Positions 1-10,114 of a DNA stretch of 64,000 nt are shown here, piece after piece. The position numbers and the translations under genes were made by a program. Source of the DNA: Winogradskyella arenosi. Lineage in GTDB: Bacteria; Bacteroidota; Bacteroidia; Flavobacteriales; Flavobacteriaceae. A model generated the notes under the pieces. It was not told the origin of the DNA, did not search any database, and saw nothing but the letters and a program-made list of their open reading frames with translations. The stretch lies in contig NZ_QPJO01000002.1 in NCBI RefSeq assembly GCF_003337305.1, positions 496,001-560,000 on the forward strand. The letters run 5' to 3'. The first letter of the stretch is position 1. The number at the start of each line of letters is the position of its first letter.

Positions 1-2319
1 TCTGGAAAGTCTTTATCAATGGTTTTCTATTCAGGTAAAATCGTTTTAAACCTAAACAATCCTACCATATTAGTCATAACAGATAGAAATGATTTTGACG
101 ACCAATTATTTGACACCTTTGCTTCTTCCACTCAATTATTAAGACAAAAACCAGTACAAGCTGAAAATCGTCAACACTTAAAGGAGTTATTGAAAGTTGC
201 ATCAGGTGGTGTTGTGTTTGCTACTGTTCAAAAATTCCAACCAGAAGAAGGAAACATATTTGAGACTCTTTCAGAACGTAAAAACATCATTGTTGTAGCA
301 GATGAAGCTCACAGAACACAATATGGCTTTAAAGCAAAAACGATAGATGAAAAAGATGCAGAGGGTAATGTAGTAGGTAATAAAGTAGTGTATGGCTTTG
401 CAAAGTATATGCGTGATGCTTTACCAAATGCAACTTATTTAGGATTTACAGGAACACCTATTGAAAATACAGACGTAAACACATCAGCTGTTTTTGGGAA
501 CTATGTAGATATATATGATATAGCACAAGCAGTAGAAGATGGTGCAACAGTTAGAATATTTTATGAAAGTAGGTTAGCCAAAATTGCCTTAACAGAGGAA
601 GGTAAAAAAATGGTTGAAGATTTAGATGAGGAATTAGGCGAAATAGAACTAACCGAAACCCAAAAGGCTAAAGCAAAATGGACAAAATTAGAAGCCTTAG
701 TAGGTAGTCAAAAAAGAGTTAAAAGTATTGCTAAAGATGTGGTTACTCACTTTGAAGCTCGTCAAGAAGTTTTTGAAGGTAAAGCAATGGTAGTATCTAT
801 GTCAAGACGTATTGCAGCAGAATTATACAAAGCTATTACTACTTTAAGACCAGATTGGCATAGTGATGATTTAGATAAAGGAGCTGTAAAAGTAATAATG
901 ACTGCATCCTCTTCTGATGGTCCCGAAATGGCAAAACACCATACTACAAAACAACAGCGTAGAGCATTGGCAGACCGTATGAAAGACCCAAAAGACGAAT
1001 TAAAATTAGTAATAGTTCGTGATATGTGGTTAACTGGTTTTGATGCTCCCTCTATGCATACCCTTTACATTGACAAGCCAATGAAAGGCCATAATTTAAT
1101 GCAGGCTATTGCAAGAGTAAACAGGGTATATAAAGATAAACCAGGCGGATTAGTTGTTGATTATTTAGGCATAGCCTCAGACCTTAAAAAGGCATTAGCC
1201 TTTTATTCAGATAGTGGTGGTAAAGGCGACCCAACAATTGCACAAGAACAAGCAGTACAGCTAATGTTAGAGAAGTTAGAAGTTGTATCGCAAATGTTTT
1301 TAGAGAAACCAGAGCAAGGTTATTCTGATGCTTACACAAATTTAGTAAATGACCCAGCAGTTCCCTATTTAGGTAAAAATAAAGGACTATTGTATGAGGA
1401 ATATTTTACAGCAGACACTAAAACGAAACTTAAAATCATATTAGCAGCAGAAGAGCATATTTTGAGTATTGAAGATGGTAAGAAACGTTTTATCAATGAA
1501 GTAACAGCATTATCTAAAGCATTTGCAATTGCCATCCCTCACGACCAAGCATTAGATGCCAAAGATGAAATAGGCTTTTTTCAAGCGGTAAAATCAAGAC
1601 TGCAAAAATTTGATACTACAGGTTCAGGTAAATCAGATGACGAAATAGAATCAGCTATCAGACAAGTAATTGACAAAGCATTAGTCTCAGATGGTGTGAT
1701 AGATGTATTTGATGCAGCAGGTATCAAAAAACCAGATATTTCAATCCTTTCGGATGATTTCCTTATGGAAATCAAAGATATGGAGCATAAAAACTTAGCG
1801 TTAGAAACATTAAAAAAATTGTTAAATGACGAAATAAAATCAAGAGCAAAAACAAATCTAATACAGAGTAAATCCTTAATGGAAATGCTCGAAAATTCTA
1901 TTAAAAAATATCAAAACAAAATTCTTACAGCAGCAGAAGTAATAGAAGAACTGATTGAGTTAGCTAATAGTATTAAAAATAAAGATAAAGCCGATAAAGA
2001 TACAGGCTTAACCAATGAAGAATTAGCCTTTTATTATGCAATTGCGGAAAATGAAAGTGCCAAAGAAGTATTAGGTAATGATGTTTTAAGAGAGTTAGCA
2101 GTCTATTTGTCGGAAGTTGTAAAAAATAATGCAACAATAGATTGGACGATTAAAGAAAGTGTAAGAGCTAAATTGAAAGTAATGGTAAAAAGAGCATTAA
2201 GAAAGTTTGGCTACCCGCCAGACCTTCAAAAATTAGCTACAGAAACCGTACTAAAACAAGCCGAATTATTAGCAAACCATTGGACAAAAGAAAGTGAAAA
2301 TCAATCTACCAGTTCCTAA
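1..2319 (+). CDS. hsdR: Type I restriction enzyme, HsdR (R) subunit, 5' truncated by window edge
   Basis: The reading frame is open from the first base and encodes S-G-K-S-L-S-M, the tail of a Walker A motif (GxGKS), so the true start lies upstream and the 766-residue piece from the first ATG is not the whole protein. Further SF2 helicase/translocase motifs follow: DEAH at 301-312, TGTP at 448-459, and an [11 protein letters not shown] motif VI near 1110-1145. The C-terminal half is a long helical region typical of HsdR. R subunits pump DNA with ATP and cleave unmethylated DNA in complex with HsdM and HsdS. The nuclease domain, HsdM and HsdS would lie to the left of the window. It is the first gene of a co-directional defence block. 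Confidence 0.93.
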   Translation, partial: SGKSLSMVFYSGKIVLNLNNPTILVITDRNDFDDQLFDTFASSTQLLRQKPVQAENRQHLKELLKVASGGVVFATVQKFQPEEGNIFETLSERKNIIVVADEAHRTQYGFKAKTIDEKDAEGNVVGNKVVYGFAKYMRDALPNATYLGFTGTPIENTDVNTSAVFGNYVDIYDIAQAVEDGATVRIFYESRLAKIALTEEGKKMVEDLDEELGEIELTETQKAKAKWTKLEALVGSQKRVKSIAKDVVTHFEARQEVFEGKAMVVSMSRRIAAELYKAITTLRPDWHSDDLDKGAVKVIMTASSSDGPEMAKHHTTKQQRRALADRMKDPKDELKLVIVRDMWLTGFDAPSMHTLYIDKPMKGHNLMQAIARVNRVYKDKPGGLVVDYLGIASDLKKALAFYSDSGGKGDPTIAQEQAVQLMLEKLEVVSQMFLEKPEQGYSDAYTNLVNDPAVPYLGKNKGLLYEEYFTADTKTKLKIILAAEEHILSIEDGKKRFINEVTALSKAFAIAIPHDQALDAKDEIGFFQAVKSRLQKFDTTGSGKSDDEIESAIRQVIDKALVSDGVIDVFDAAGIKKPDISILSDDFLMEIKDMEHKNLALETLKKLLNDEIKSRAKTNLIQSKSLMEMLENSIKKYQNKILTAAEVIEELIELANSIKNKDKADKDTGLTNEELAFYYAIAENESAKEVLGNDVLRELAVYLSEVVKNNATIDWTIKESVRAKLKVMVKRALRKFGYPPDLQKLATETVLKQAELLANHWTKESENQSTSS

Positions 2320-2391
2320 AAAATTCATATCTAATTGTATACATTAAATCTCTAAACACTACAATATGCACCAATAAAATCCAATGAACTA

Positions 2392-4491
2392 ATGCAAAAT
2401 CACTGTTTCAACATACTAACCTTTAATCATCCACAGGAAGAACTAACACTCTACTTTACCAATGTAGAAAATGAAACACTTACAAGGGTGTATCATAGCT
2501 TAGTTCCTGATGAGGTTATTGAGAAGTTTGGGGAACAAGAGCATTATTACACATCTTACACCAAAGAAATAGAGGGTTTTTATCCAGTTACAAAAGCGGT
2601 TAACCCAAGCTACGAAACAAAGGAAGATGAAAACGGAGAAGAACGCTCTTTTAGAGTTCATAATTCGGGTTTATCAGTATCTCTTTTAAAACGATACTAT
2701 AATTCACAAATTCACGACTATTTCACAGGTAAAGGCTTTTTGGTGAAACCTAATTTTATCAGTGATACAGAAATTTGGTTACCAAGTAAGAAGTATGATA
2801 AAACAAAACAGTTTAATCTATTTGACCGCTATTCGCTTAAAGTACAATTCAAGACGGTAACCAAACAAATGGAATTACTCGTAACCTTTGAGGGTACTTC
2901 AAAAGTCTATAAACAGTCGGTCGATGAACTACAAGAGTCTGTTTCTCCAATGGCTTTTAATTGGGTAATATTTGAAAATGGTCTGTATAAATTTGATGAA
3001 TTGCCAAGTGCAGGTAAAAGAGCTTACGACCAAGTATTTCCTGTTTGGAACTTCGATATTCGGGATGCTTTAGGTGAAACCACGGAAGCACCTGATAAAT
3101 CCAACAAGTACATAAAGTTTAAAACTGCAATTGATTTCTTTTATAGCACGTATCTAAATACTGAAGAATTTAAAAAACTTATCCCTATCAATTCCAATGG
3201 CTTTATAACAGTAGAGGAAATCAAAATAGGGAGAGTAAAAAGCAATAGCAATCAGTTATTATTTGGAGAAGGCAATACCGACATTGTTCCAATCAACGGT
3301 ATGAAAGAATATGGACCTTTTGATTTTAGTGATACATCAAACATTCATTTTTTCTTTATCTATCATAAGGAAGATGTAGAGGTAGCAAAGAAAATGGATA
3401 GATTCTTTAGAGGTACGGAAAGAGGATTTGGAGGCTTATCAAAATTCATTCATACACCATACCATACCGAAAAAGGCTTTAGTATAATGTTTGAGGATAG
3501 AGAAAATCCTTGGTCTGAAATTTACACTAAGATTACCGAAAAGCACTTTGAACCTGATATTCAATACATAGCTATTTACATCAGTCCGTTTTCTAAAAAC
3601 TCACCTGATAAATCAAGGCGTAAGATTTATTACAGACTCAAAGAGTTGTTACTTAAAAAAGGAATTTCCTCTCAGGTAATAGATGCGGAAAAAGTAATGA
3701 GTAACGACAAATATTACTTTAGTCTACCAAATATTGCCATAGCCATATTAGCCAAATTAAACGGTATTCCTTGGCGTTTGGACAACACGTTAAAGAAAGA
3801 ATTAGTAGTTGGTGTAGGAGCATTTAAAAACCCTGATTTTGATGTTCAATACATAGGGAGTGCATTCAGCTTTTCTAATAATGGAAGGTTCAATCGTTTT
3901 GAATGTTTCCAACAAGACCAAACAAGAGAGTTAGCGGGTTCTATCATTAAATCAGTTAAGGATTATGCAGCACTAAACCCTGATATAAAACGCTTGGTAA
4001 TTCATTTCTACAAGACAATGAGCCAAGACGAATTACAACCCATAGAAGATGGTTTAAAAAGATTAGGGTTAGGAATACCAGTATTTATTGTGTCTATCAA
4101 TAAAACAGAGTCATCTGACATTGTAGCATTTGATTTAGGTTGGAAGGATTTAATGCCATTAAGTGGAACATACATCAATATTGGCTACAACAAATTTCTG
4201 TTGTTCAATAATACCCGATACAGCAACAATCAGTTTAATTTCTATGATGGTTTCCCATTCCCTATAAAATTAAAAATCTACTGTACTCAAAAGGAATTGG
4301 TAGATGACATAAAAACAGTTAGAGAACTTATAGACCAAGTATATCAATTCAGCAGAATGTATTGGAAATCGGTACGTCAACAGAATTTACCAGTTACCAT
4401 AAAATACCCTGAAATGGTTGCAGAAATGCTACCACACTTTGACGGTAACGAAATACCAGAATTTGGAAAAGATAACCTTTGGTTTTTGTAA
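2392..4491 (+). CDS. Long prokaryotic Argonaute (PIWI domain), predicted catalytically inactive
   Basis: This 699-residue protein has the layout of a long pAgo. The N-terminal half is divergent. A MID-like segment follows at about 405-462 (SQVID with Q428, then AKLNGIPW with K455; these match the conserved Q and K that bind the guide 5' end). The PIWI domain spans about 470-699 and ends in the characteristic LWFL. In active pAgos the first catalytic Asp follows a GhD-type strand; here the strand reads VVGVGAF with Gly476 in that place. The IhRDG-type strand reads IHFYKTM (H538-F539-Y540) and lacks Asp. It is therefore probably a guide-dependent binder that needs a partner effector. It lies 72 bp after hsdR and 15 bp before the AAA ATPase gene. 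Family assignment is good; inactivity is inferred by eye. Confidence 0.82.
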   Translation: MQNHCFNILTFNHPQEELTLYFTNVENETLTRVYHSLVPDEVIEKFGEQEHYYTSYTKEIEGFYPVTKAVNPSYETKEDENGEERSFRVHNSGLSVSLLKRYYNSQIHDYFTGKGFLVKPNFISDTEIWLPSKKYDKTKQFNLFDRYSLKVQFKTVTKQMELLVTFEGTSKVYKQSVDELQESVSPMAFNWVIFENGLYKFDELPSAGKRAYDQVFPVWNFDIRDALGETTEAPDKSNKYIKFKTAIDFFYSTYLNTEEFKKLIPINSNGFITVEEIKIGRVKSNSNQLLFGEGNTDIVPINGMKEYGPFDFSDTSNIHFFFIYHKEDVEVAKKMDRFFRGTERGFGGLSKFIHTPYHTEKGFSIMFEDRENPWSEIYTKITEKHFEPDIQYIAIYISPFSKNSPDKSRRKIYYRLKELLLKKGISSQVIDAEKVMSNDKYYFSLPNIAIAILAKLNGIPWRLDNTLKKELVVGVGAFKNPDFDVQYIGSAFSFSNNGRFNRFECFQQDQTRELAGSIIKSVKDYAALNPDIKRLVIHFYKTMSQDELQPIEDGLKRLGLGIPVFIVSINKTESSDIVAFDLGWKDLMPLSGTYINIGYNKFLLFNNTRYSNNQFNFYDGFPFPIKLKIYCTQKELVDDIKTVRELIDQVYQFSRMYWKSVRQQNLPVTIKYPEMVAEMLPHFDGNEIPEFGKDNLWFL

Positions 4492-4506
4492 GTATCAATT
4501 ATAAAT

Positions 4507-6462
4507 ATGAATAAACTCTCAAAAAAAATAAGGTTAGATATACTCAGAATGCTTTTGTCAGAGCAGGATTTATTTGGAGAACCTCAAGAAGATGTTAATA
4601 TCATTAATTTTTTAGATGAAATGTTTGATTTGAAATCTCTTCCATCAGAAGATGATAGATTTTCAAATGCTTATGAAGATGCTTTTCAGCATTTAGTCAA
4701 TAATTACGATTGGGAGTATGAATATGTTCTAACAGATAGATTTAATATTATTGATGACCCTGATGTATTTATTACCTTTTTAAACAAAATTATCCACCCA
4801 AATATTAGGAAAAAAGAAGATGATATTACAAGATACTATCTATTAATAAACCCTTATTTAGAAAAAGAAAATTTAAACTACTCACTTGAATCATATAATG
4901 ACGAAGGTTTATCAGTCTATGAAGTTAAACAAACTAATAGCACAAGTAATGTACCTTCTACAATAATTGAAAACAAAATACCTTTTTATGTAGATAATAA
5001 TCCTACTGGTTATTATGATTATAAAAATTCTCATAAAAGGCCTCTCTCTTTTCCTTGTTTCGTTCTTGTTAATAATAGCGGCTGGAATGACTTTAGTAAT
5101 AGGTCTTCGTATTATTTGTATTTCTATTCAACAATTTCTGAATGTAAAAGTATTGGTCCTGTAAAAATCATTCATCAAGAAGTTGATAATACGCCTGATA
5201 TACTGAACGAAAGTTTCACTGTGTTAAATGAAAATTTTTGTTCACTTGGTCAGGATTATGAATATTATGAAAAATTAAAATCATTATTTGAAAAGACATA
5301 CAATAGTATTTTTTGGGCGTTAAAAGACATTGCCATATATCCTGATATTTTAGAGGAGTTTGAAAACCACTACTATTTTAGAAATTCATTAATAAGGAAT
5401 GATGAACAAGAACAGCTATTACGTGAGGTAAAGTACCGTCTTTATGATTATAACCTAAAAAATCTTTACAGTTTCCAATATTCTTTTAAACCAAAATTTG
5501 CTGATGAAGCAGTAGATGTTCATTTTGATTTTGATGCAAATAGAGCTGTCCCAAGTAGGATTTTTGCTTTAATAGGTAAGAATGGTACAGGTAAAACCCA
5601 ATTAATAACTTCTTTACCTTTAGATATTTCTAAAAAAAAGAATGAAGTTTTTACTCCCAAAACACCTTTGTTTAGTAAAGTAATTGCAGTTTCTTATAGT
5701 GCATTTGATTCATTTGACATACCAAAAAAAACAGCTGATTTTAATTATGTCTATTGTGGCCTCAAAGATTCAAAGGGTGAACTTTATAGCGAAAAGGGTT
5801 TAAAACTTAGATTTCATAGCTCTTGGAAAAAAATTGCTACTAATCAAAGGTTTGATAAATGGCTTAATTTACTTCCTTTCTTTTTAGACCGTGAATTAAT
5901 CAATGAGTTAATAGTTGGTGGTGAAGATTCATTAGAAGAAAAAGTCGATATAAAAGGTTTTAATAGTGTTAGCAAAAAACTTAGTTCAGGTCAAAGTATT
6001 CTCTTGTATATAATTACAGAGATTGTAGCAAATATTCGTTACGCTTCATTAGTTATTTATGATGAACCAGAGACCCACCTACATCCAAACGCTATATCTC
6101 AATTAATAAATGCAATATATAGTCTCACTAATGAATTTCAATCTTACTGCATCTTAGCAACACACTCTCCACTAATAGTTCGAGAACTCCTATCTCACAA
6201 TGTTTATATAATGGAAAGAGAAGAGGCTGTTTTAAGTGTTAGAAAGCCATTTTCTGAAACATTTGGTGAAAACTTGACGGTAATTACTGAAGATATTTTT
6301 GGAAATAATAGCATTCCAAATCAATACAAAAAGATATTAAATCGCTTAGTTGAATCAGGTAAATCTTATGATGAAATAGTATCATTAATTGCATCCGACA
6401 ATATTCCTTTGAGCCTTAATACAAGAATCTATTTAAAAAGTATTATTGATGAGAAATCTTAA
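4507..6462 (+). CDS. AAA/ABC-type ATPase, Septu PtuA-like
   Basis: A 651-residue protein with an unfamiliar N-terminal region of about 330 residues and a C-terminal AAA_15/AAA_21 (ABC/OLD-like) ATPase. Walker A is GKNGTGKT at 357-364, the signature-like LSSGQS is at 492-497, Walker B is IYDEPETHLHP with D519-E520, and the H-loop is ATHSP with H553. Such ATPases pair with nucleases in defence systems (Septu PtuA with PtuB, retron-associated PtuAB, OLD/Gabija). The HNH gene overlaps its 3' end by 14 bp, which implies translational coupling and a PtuA/PtuB-type complex. The pAgo gene lies only 15 bp upstream, so all three may be cotranscribed. Confidence 0.85.
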   Translation: MNKLSKKIRLDILRMLLSEQDLFGEPQEDVNIINFLDEMFDLKSLPSEDDRFSNAYEDAFQHLVNNYDWEYEYVLTDRFNIIDDPDVFITFLNKIIHPNIRKKEDDITRYYLLINPYLEKENLNYSLESYNDEGLSVYEVKQTNSTSNVPSTIIENKIPFYVDNNPTGYYDYKNSHKRPLSFPCFVLVNNSGWNDFSNRSSYYLYFYSTISECKSIGPVKIIHQEVDNTPDILNESFTVLNENFCSLGQDYEYYEKLKSLFEKTYNSIFWALKDIAIYPDILEEFENHYYFRNSLIRNDEQEQLLREVKYRLYDYNLKNLYSFQYSFKPKFADEAVDVHFDFDANRAVPSRIFALIGKNGTGKTQLITSLPLDISKKKNEVFTPKTPLFSKVIAVSYSAFDSFDIPKKTADFNYVYCGLKDSKGELYSEKGLKLRFHSSWKKIATNQRFDKWLNLLPFFLDRELINELIVGGEDSLEEKVDIKGFNSVSKKLSSGQSILLYIITEIVANIRYASLVIYDEPETHLHPNAISQLINAIYSLTNEFQSYCILATHSPLIVRELLSHNVYIMEREEAVLSVRKPFSETFGENLTVITEDIFGNNSIPNQYKKILNRLVESGKSYDEIVSLIASDNIPLSLNTRIYLKSIIDEKS

Positions 6463-7297
6463 CGCTTATAGTGGAGACACATCAGACTTTTTAGATGAAG
6501 TTATTGGCTCAAAAAGAAACTCCAGCAAAGACCCAAATTACAAACAAAGAATTAATATACTCGCTTCTGACATTAAGGTTCTATTCGGTAATTATGAAAC
6601 CGCTCATAATACGAATAATCACGTCAGTTTAACTCCAAACGGGTATGCAAACCAAGAAAAAACGGATTTGCTTAAATTGTATTCTTCTGGTAATTCAAGA
6701 TTAATAAAATTAAAAAATAGTATTACAACTGTTTTAGATAATAGGGCTATGAACACTTGTCAATATTGTACTATTGCACCAGTTGGTTCTTTAGACCATA
6801 TAGTTCCAAAAGGTGAATTTCCTGAGTTTTCAGTTAACCCAAAGAATTTATTGCCTGCGTGTACAACTTGTAACAGCCACAAAAATGAAAACTGGAAAGA
6901 GAGTAATAAAACTATTTTCTTAAATCTTTATACGGATATTTTACCAAGTGAAAAGTATCTTTTTGTGGATTTGCTTATTACTGCAAATAATATTCAACCA
7001 ACTTTTATATTAAGGAATACTAATAATATTGACCTTGATTTTTTTGAATTGTTGGTAAGTCATTATACTAAACTACATTTACTTGAAAGATTTAAGCAAG
7101 AGAGTCATAAAATTATATCTGAATTAACCCACCTGATATGTAATTTCATAAATAGCACACCTTTAAATCTATTGAAAACTAATATTTTGTCCAAAATAGA
7201 GGATGATAAGGCTGTATTTGGTTGTAATTATTATAAGTCTGTTTTAGAAGAAGCTTTAATAAACAATCAACAATATTTAGATAGTATATTGGACTAA
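6449..7297 (+). CDS. HNH endonuclease, Septu PtuB-like
   Basis: A 282-residue protein with a zinc-type HNH module: C104-QY-C107, the D116-H117-IVPKG motif, then C138-TT-C141-N142-SH. The four cysteines would bind a structural zinc, while His117 and Asn142 belong to the beta-beta-alpha metal nuclease site. HNH proteins coupled to an AAA ATPase act as DNA or tRNA nucleases in Septu-like systems. The ATG at 6449 is preferred over a TTG three bases earlier. The gene overlaps the ATPase gene by 14 bp and ends the co-directional defence block. The C-terminal half (about 150-282) is helical and not recognised. Confidence 0.85.
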   Translation: MRNLNAYSGDTSDFLDEVIGSKRNSSKDPNYKQRINILASDIKVLFGNYETAHNTNNHVSLTPNGYANQEKTDLLKLYSSGNSRLIKLKNSITTVLDNRAMNTCQYCTIAPVGSLDHIVPKGEFPEFSVNPKNLLPACTTCNSHKNENWKESNKTIFLNLYTDILPSEKYLFVDLLITANNIQPTFILRNTNNIDLDFFELLVSHYTKLHLLERFKQESHKIISELTHLICNFINSTPLNLLKTNILSKIEDDKAVFGCNYYKSVLEEALINNQQYLDSILD

Positions 7298-8220
7298 TTA
7301 TAGATACGAGCATTTGGATATTTCCCACCGCACAGCCGTTTGCTTCCAGTAGGTTCTTTTCGTTCGCTCGTACCTCACTTACTACAATCACCCACTTCCT
7401 GCAACGCACAGCAAGAGAAGTCCTTCATTCATTTCCTTTGCACTACAATTCATTCAGTCCTGCACTTGCTTTTCCCTACGCACATCCAAACGCAGGTAAA
7501 GCGGTGTTCCGCCTTCGGTCGTCAGCAAATAAAATCGCCAAGCCATTACAGCACATTTTTTGGAATACTTCAATTTTTAAAGGTCAAAAAAAGAGCTGCA
7601 ATGCCCTTCGGGTGCTTCGCTAAAGCTACGCAGCTTGTCACTTTTATTGCGTTCCTCTGTCAGTTGTCACGGTAGTTCCTTTGTCTTTTTTGCCACTTCC
7701 TTCCGTTCCTCCAGTCAGTCGCAAAAAATCCAACCACTACCCATAATTTTGCTCGCCTGCGGGTCGCTGCGGGCTGCGGCTTAATACTGTTTGATTTGCC
7801 TCCGCTATCGCTCTGGCTATTAAAGCGGTAAGCCTTGTGTAAGTTCCGTTTCACTCCGCCTTTTTGTGTAAAGAAAAATTACAAAAAGGCTACGTTCCAC
7901 TTCACACATAGCTACAAACCACCCTTATCAGGGCTACTGTTGGTAGCACCCTTGCTCCACTCGCAGGCGGCTCGCGTTGCTTGTCCAAAGTCCGCAAACC
8001 GTTCGTGCCTCACTATTTGCAGCCATTGTCCAGCCGATTAGCTCAAGGCTGTTTTTACCTGCGTTTACGCACGATTTGATTAACGATACACATTCCAGTT
8101 TATCATTTAACTTAGTTTCTTTTAGAAATCCTTCTTTTGATTTTATCCTTCAATTAAAAAAGTTTGACACAGTCAGTCTAATTCTCAATTCGATTATAGA
8201 GAAATAAAAAACTCAAACAT

Positions 8221-8347
8221 AGAGCAAAGGTACAGGCGTGCGGATGCGAGAGCCACAAGGGTTCGCTTCGCCTGTTGGATAAAAAAATCTCCACCTTTTA
8301 GGTAGTATTTTTTTTTCACAGCCCTTGCACCAATCGCACCGTTCCTG
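8221..8347. repeat. Structured palindromic element A (partner of 8615-8742)
   Basis: About 127 bp with nested inverted repeats. The arms CAAGGG (8256-8261) and CCCTTG (8322-8327) enclose a core AAAATCTCC followed by a 4-bp hairpin ACCT-TTT-AGGT (8293-8303), AGTA and a T-run. The same core recurs in element B with a compensatory stem change. There are imperfect outer arms around gcgtgcg / cgcacc. It could be a structured RNA, a terminator pair or a DNA element of the mobile region; the function is unknown. Confidence 0.55.
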
Positions 8348-8614
8348 AGATACGGCACTATGTTTAATTTAATTTATTTCATTATGTACAAGTCACTTTT
8401 TTCAGTCCGTTGTGGTAGCCGTTGGTTGTTAGCGGGTGTTCGTTCATCAGGTTGTCCTTTCTTTATAGGCGTTGTTTATTGTGGTGTTACAGATTACACC
8501 ATTCGCTTATTTTGGTTAGAGTTATCATTATCAGAGCTTCCTTTTTAGGGGGCTCTTTTTTTTTCTCCTTGGAAGTGTATGATAAGTCAATAAATAATAG
8601 AGAAAAGCAAATAT

Positions 8615-8742
8615 AGGCGGGTACGCTCAATGCCAACGCTCAAAGGGATTTTCAAGGTCAAGCCCTACGGGTTTTGATAAAAATCTCCACCCTTTGGGTA
8701 GTATTTTTTCCAAAAACCTTGACAACCCTTCCATACCCGCCT
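8615..8742. repeat. Structured palindromic element B (partner of 8221-8347)
   Basis: About 128 bp bounded by perfect 9-bp inverted arms AGGCGGGTA (8615-8623) and TACCCGCCT (8734-8742), with inner arms TCAAGG (8652-8657) and CCTTGA (8717-8722). The apex carries AAAATCTCC, then the hairpin ACCC-TTT-GGGT (8689-8699), AGTA and a T-run. Relative to element A the stem differs at both members of one pair (T-A to C-G), which argues for selected base pairing rather than chance. Confidence 0.6.
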
Positions 8743-8840
8743 GAATCAGAGCTTTCTCTTTTATTTTTTTTCCTTTTTTCTTTTCTCTTTTAAAAATGAT
8801 TGTGCGAAGCGAAGCGAGCAAATATTTAATGGCTCACTGT

Positions 8841-9275
8841 ATGAAAACGTTTCGCATCAAAACCCACCGATTAAACCAGAATTATTCTGAACCTCACTTC
8901 TTTATACTGAATAAAGGATTGAATAGCGGAAAACCGCTGAATGAACCTTGTCCGAATTGCTTTGTCTGCATCACTACCAATGAATCCGAAAAGGATTTTA
9001 TGTATTGGCTTTGCTTCGGATTATGGAAATCTAAATCATTCCATTACTATCTGAAAGGCTCTGTAATTCCATTTATAACGATTGGAGATATTAAAAAACA
9101 CCTTCGGGATAGTGAATGTATTGCAAGTAAACATCCGCAGTTATTTCACCAGTCAATTCACCACCTGAAACTGTTAGAAGTTAATGAGGAAAAACTCAAA
9201 CTTTCATTAAAAATGATTGATACCGCCAAAAAGGCAATCTTTTATAAGTTGATGAACAAAACAGGTACAGTCTAA
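8841..9275 (+). CDS. Small accessory protein, DUF6943-like
   Basis: A 144-residue protein starting at MKTFRIKTHR; longer in-frame options at 8829 (ATG) and 8796 lie in sequence without coding character. It contains HFFILNKGLNSGKPL and PCPNCFVCI followed by a helical C-terminal half. I recall this pattern as DUF6943, small proteins of unknown function often found on integrative elements of Bacteroidota. The CPNCFVC pair of cysteines could bind metal. It supports the reading of this stretch as mobile DNA. Confidence 0.6.
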   Translation: MKTFRIKTHRLNQNYSEPHFFILNKGLNSGKPLNEPCPNCFVCITTNESEKDFMYWLCFGLWKSKSFHYYLKGSVIPFITIGDIKKHLRDSECIASKHPQLFHQSIHHLKLLEVNEEKLKLSLKMIDTAKKAIFYKLMNKTGTV

Positions 9276-9452
9276 ACGCTGCATCTGTCATAAAATCAAT
9301 TTCTTATAGGCAAAAAAGAGCAAAGAAAAGCAACAACAACCCTGACTAAACTAATGCATAGTTATTGAAGTATATTAGTTGAAAAGGGACAAAGCCGAGT
9401 CAAGTCCGTGCCAAGTCCGAACATTTGTTGAACCCCAAAAAATATAGAAAAG

Positions 9453-10094
9453 ATGGGAAAAATTAATCAAGGTATTCTCGGTGGTGTCTCAGGACAGGTT
9501 GGGAATGTAATCGGTGGAACTTGGAAGGGCATTGATTACCTAAGAATTAAACCTTCCAGTGTAGCGAACCCAAGAACCGAAGGACAAGTTGACCAACGTT
9601 CAAAGTTTTCAACGGTACTTCGCTTCCTGCAACCAATGACAGACTTCTTGCGAGTTGGTTTCAAGTTGTATGCGAACAAGATGACACAGTTTAACGCTGC
9701 AATGTCTTATAACTTGAACAATGCAATTACAGGAGCTTATCCAAGTTTTGCTATTGACTACGCAAACTCTTTGGTAACTCGTGGAAACCTTACAGGTGCA
9801 GTTGGTGGAGCAGCTTCTTCTCCAAGTGCTGCAACAGTAGAGGTAACCTGGACAGATAACTCTGGAAGTGGTAGTGCAATGGCTACTGATAAAGCATTAA
9901 TCTTGCTTTTCAATGCTACGAGAGGTGAAAGTGTATTTACCACAGCTGGACCAGTAAGGACAGCCGGTACAGAAAGTATTTCAGTGCCTTCTGAATACAC
10001 AGGTGAAGATGTAGAGGTATTCTTAGCGTTTATCTCAGAAGATGGTTCTAAAGTAGCTAATAGCTCTTATTTAGGTTCTGTAACAGTTGCTTAA
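9453..10094 (+). CDS. DUF6266 family protein
   Basis: 213 residues beginning MGKINQGILGGVSGQVGNVIGG and continuing W-K-G-I-D-Y-L-R, a start that I recognise as DUF6266, a Bacteroidota family of unknown function frequent near phage or mobile genes. The first 100 residues hold a Gly-rich N-terminus and the PRTEGQ segment; the rest is Ser/Thr/Ala-rich and beta-like with no membrane span or signal peptide. It lies 177 bp downstream of the DUF6943-like gene and is followed by a strong terminator, so it probably ends a unit. It could be a structural (virion-like) protein, but this is conjecture. Confidence 0.7.
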   Translation: MGKINQGILGGVSGQVGNVIGGTWKGIDYLRIKPSSVANPRTEGQVDQRSKFSTVLRFLQPMTDFLRVGFKLYANKMTQFNAAMSYNLNNAITGAYPSFAIDYANSLVTRGNLTGAVGGAASSPSAATVEVTWTDNSGSGSAMATDKALILLFNATRGESVFTTAGPVRTAGTESISVPSEYTGEDVEVFLAFISEDGSKVANSSYLGSVTVA

Positions 10095-10114
10095 TAGCGA
10101 TTGACGTTTTCTTG

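Larger units (their letters stand above)
7298..8840. other. Gene-free 1.5-kb stretch inside the mobile or defence region
   Basis: No credible protein-coding gene is visible. Short open frames on both strands are rich in Cys, Arg, Ser and Pro, lack homology that I recognise, and follow the locally higher GC content. From about 7320 to 8040 the composition is clearly more GC-rich than the flanks (many gcttcg, gcgg and cctgc words). I recall similar sequence between mobilisation genes of Bacteroidota conjugative elements, which suggests that this is part of an ICE or its remnant. It contains two related structured elements, listed separately. Confidence 0.6.

Noticed and set aside
2392..4491. 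Argonaute as an active nuclease
   Set aside because: The Asp positions of the first and third catalytic strands are replaced (Gly476, F539/Y540), so target cleavage by the PIWI domain itself is unlikely; judged by eye, an alignment should confirm it.
7340..8616. Several short open frames on both strands (60-110 residues) in the GC-rich gene-free stretch
   Set aside because: They overlap each other in different frames, have Cys/Arg/Ser/Pro-rich compositions unlike neighbouring proteins, and no recognisable domain; they fit chance frames in GC-richer DNA.
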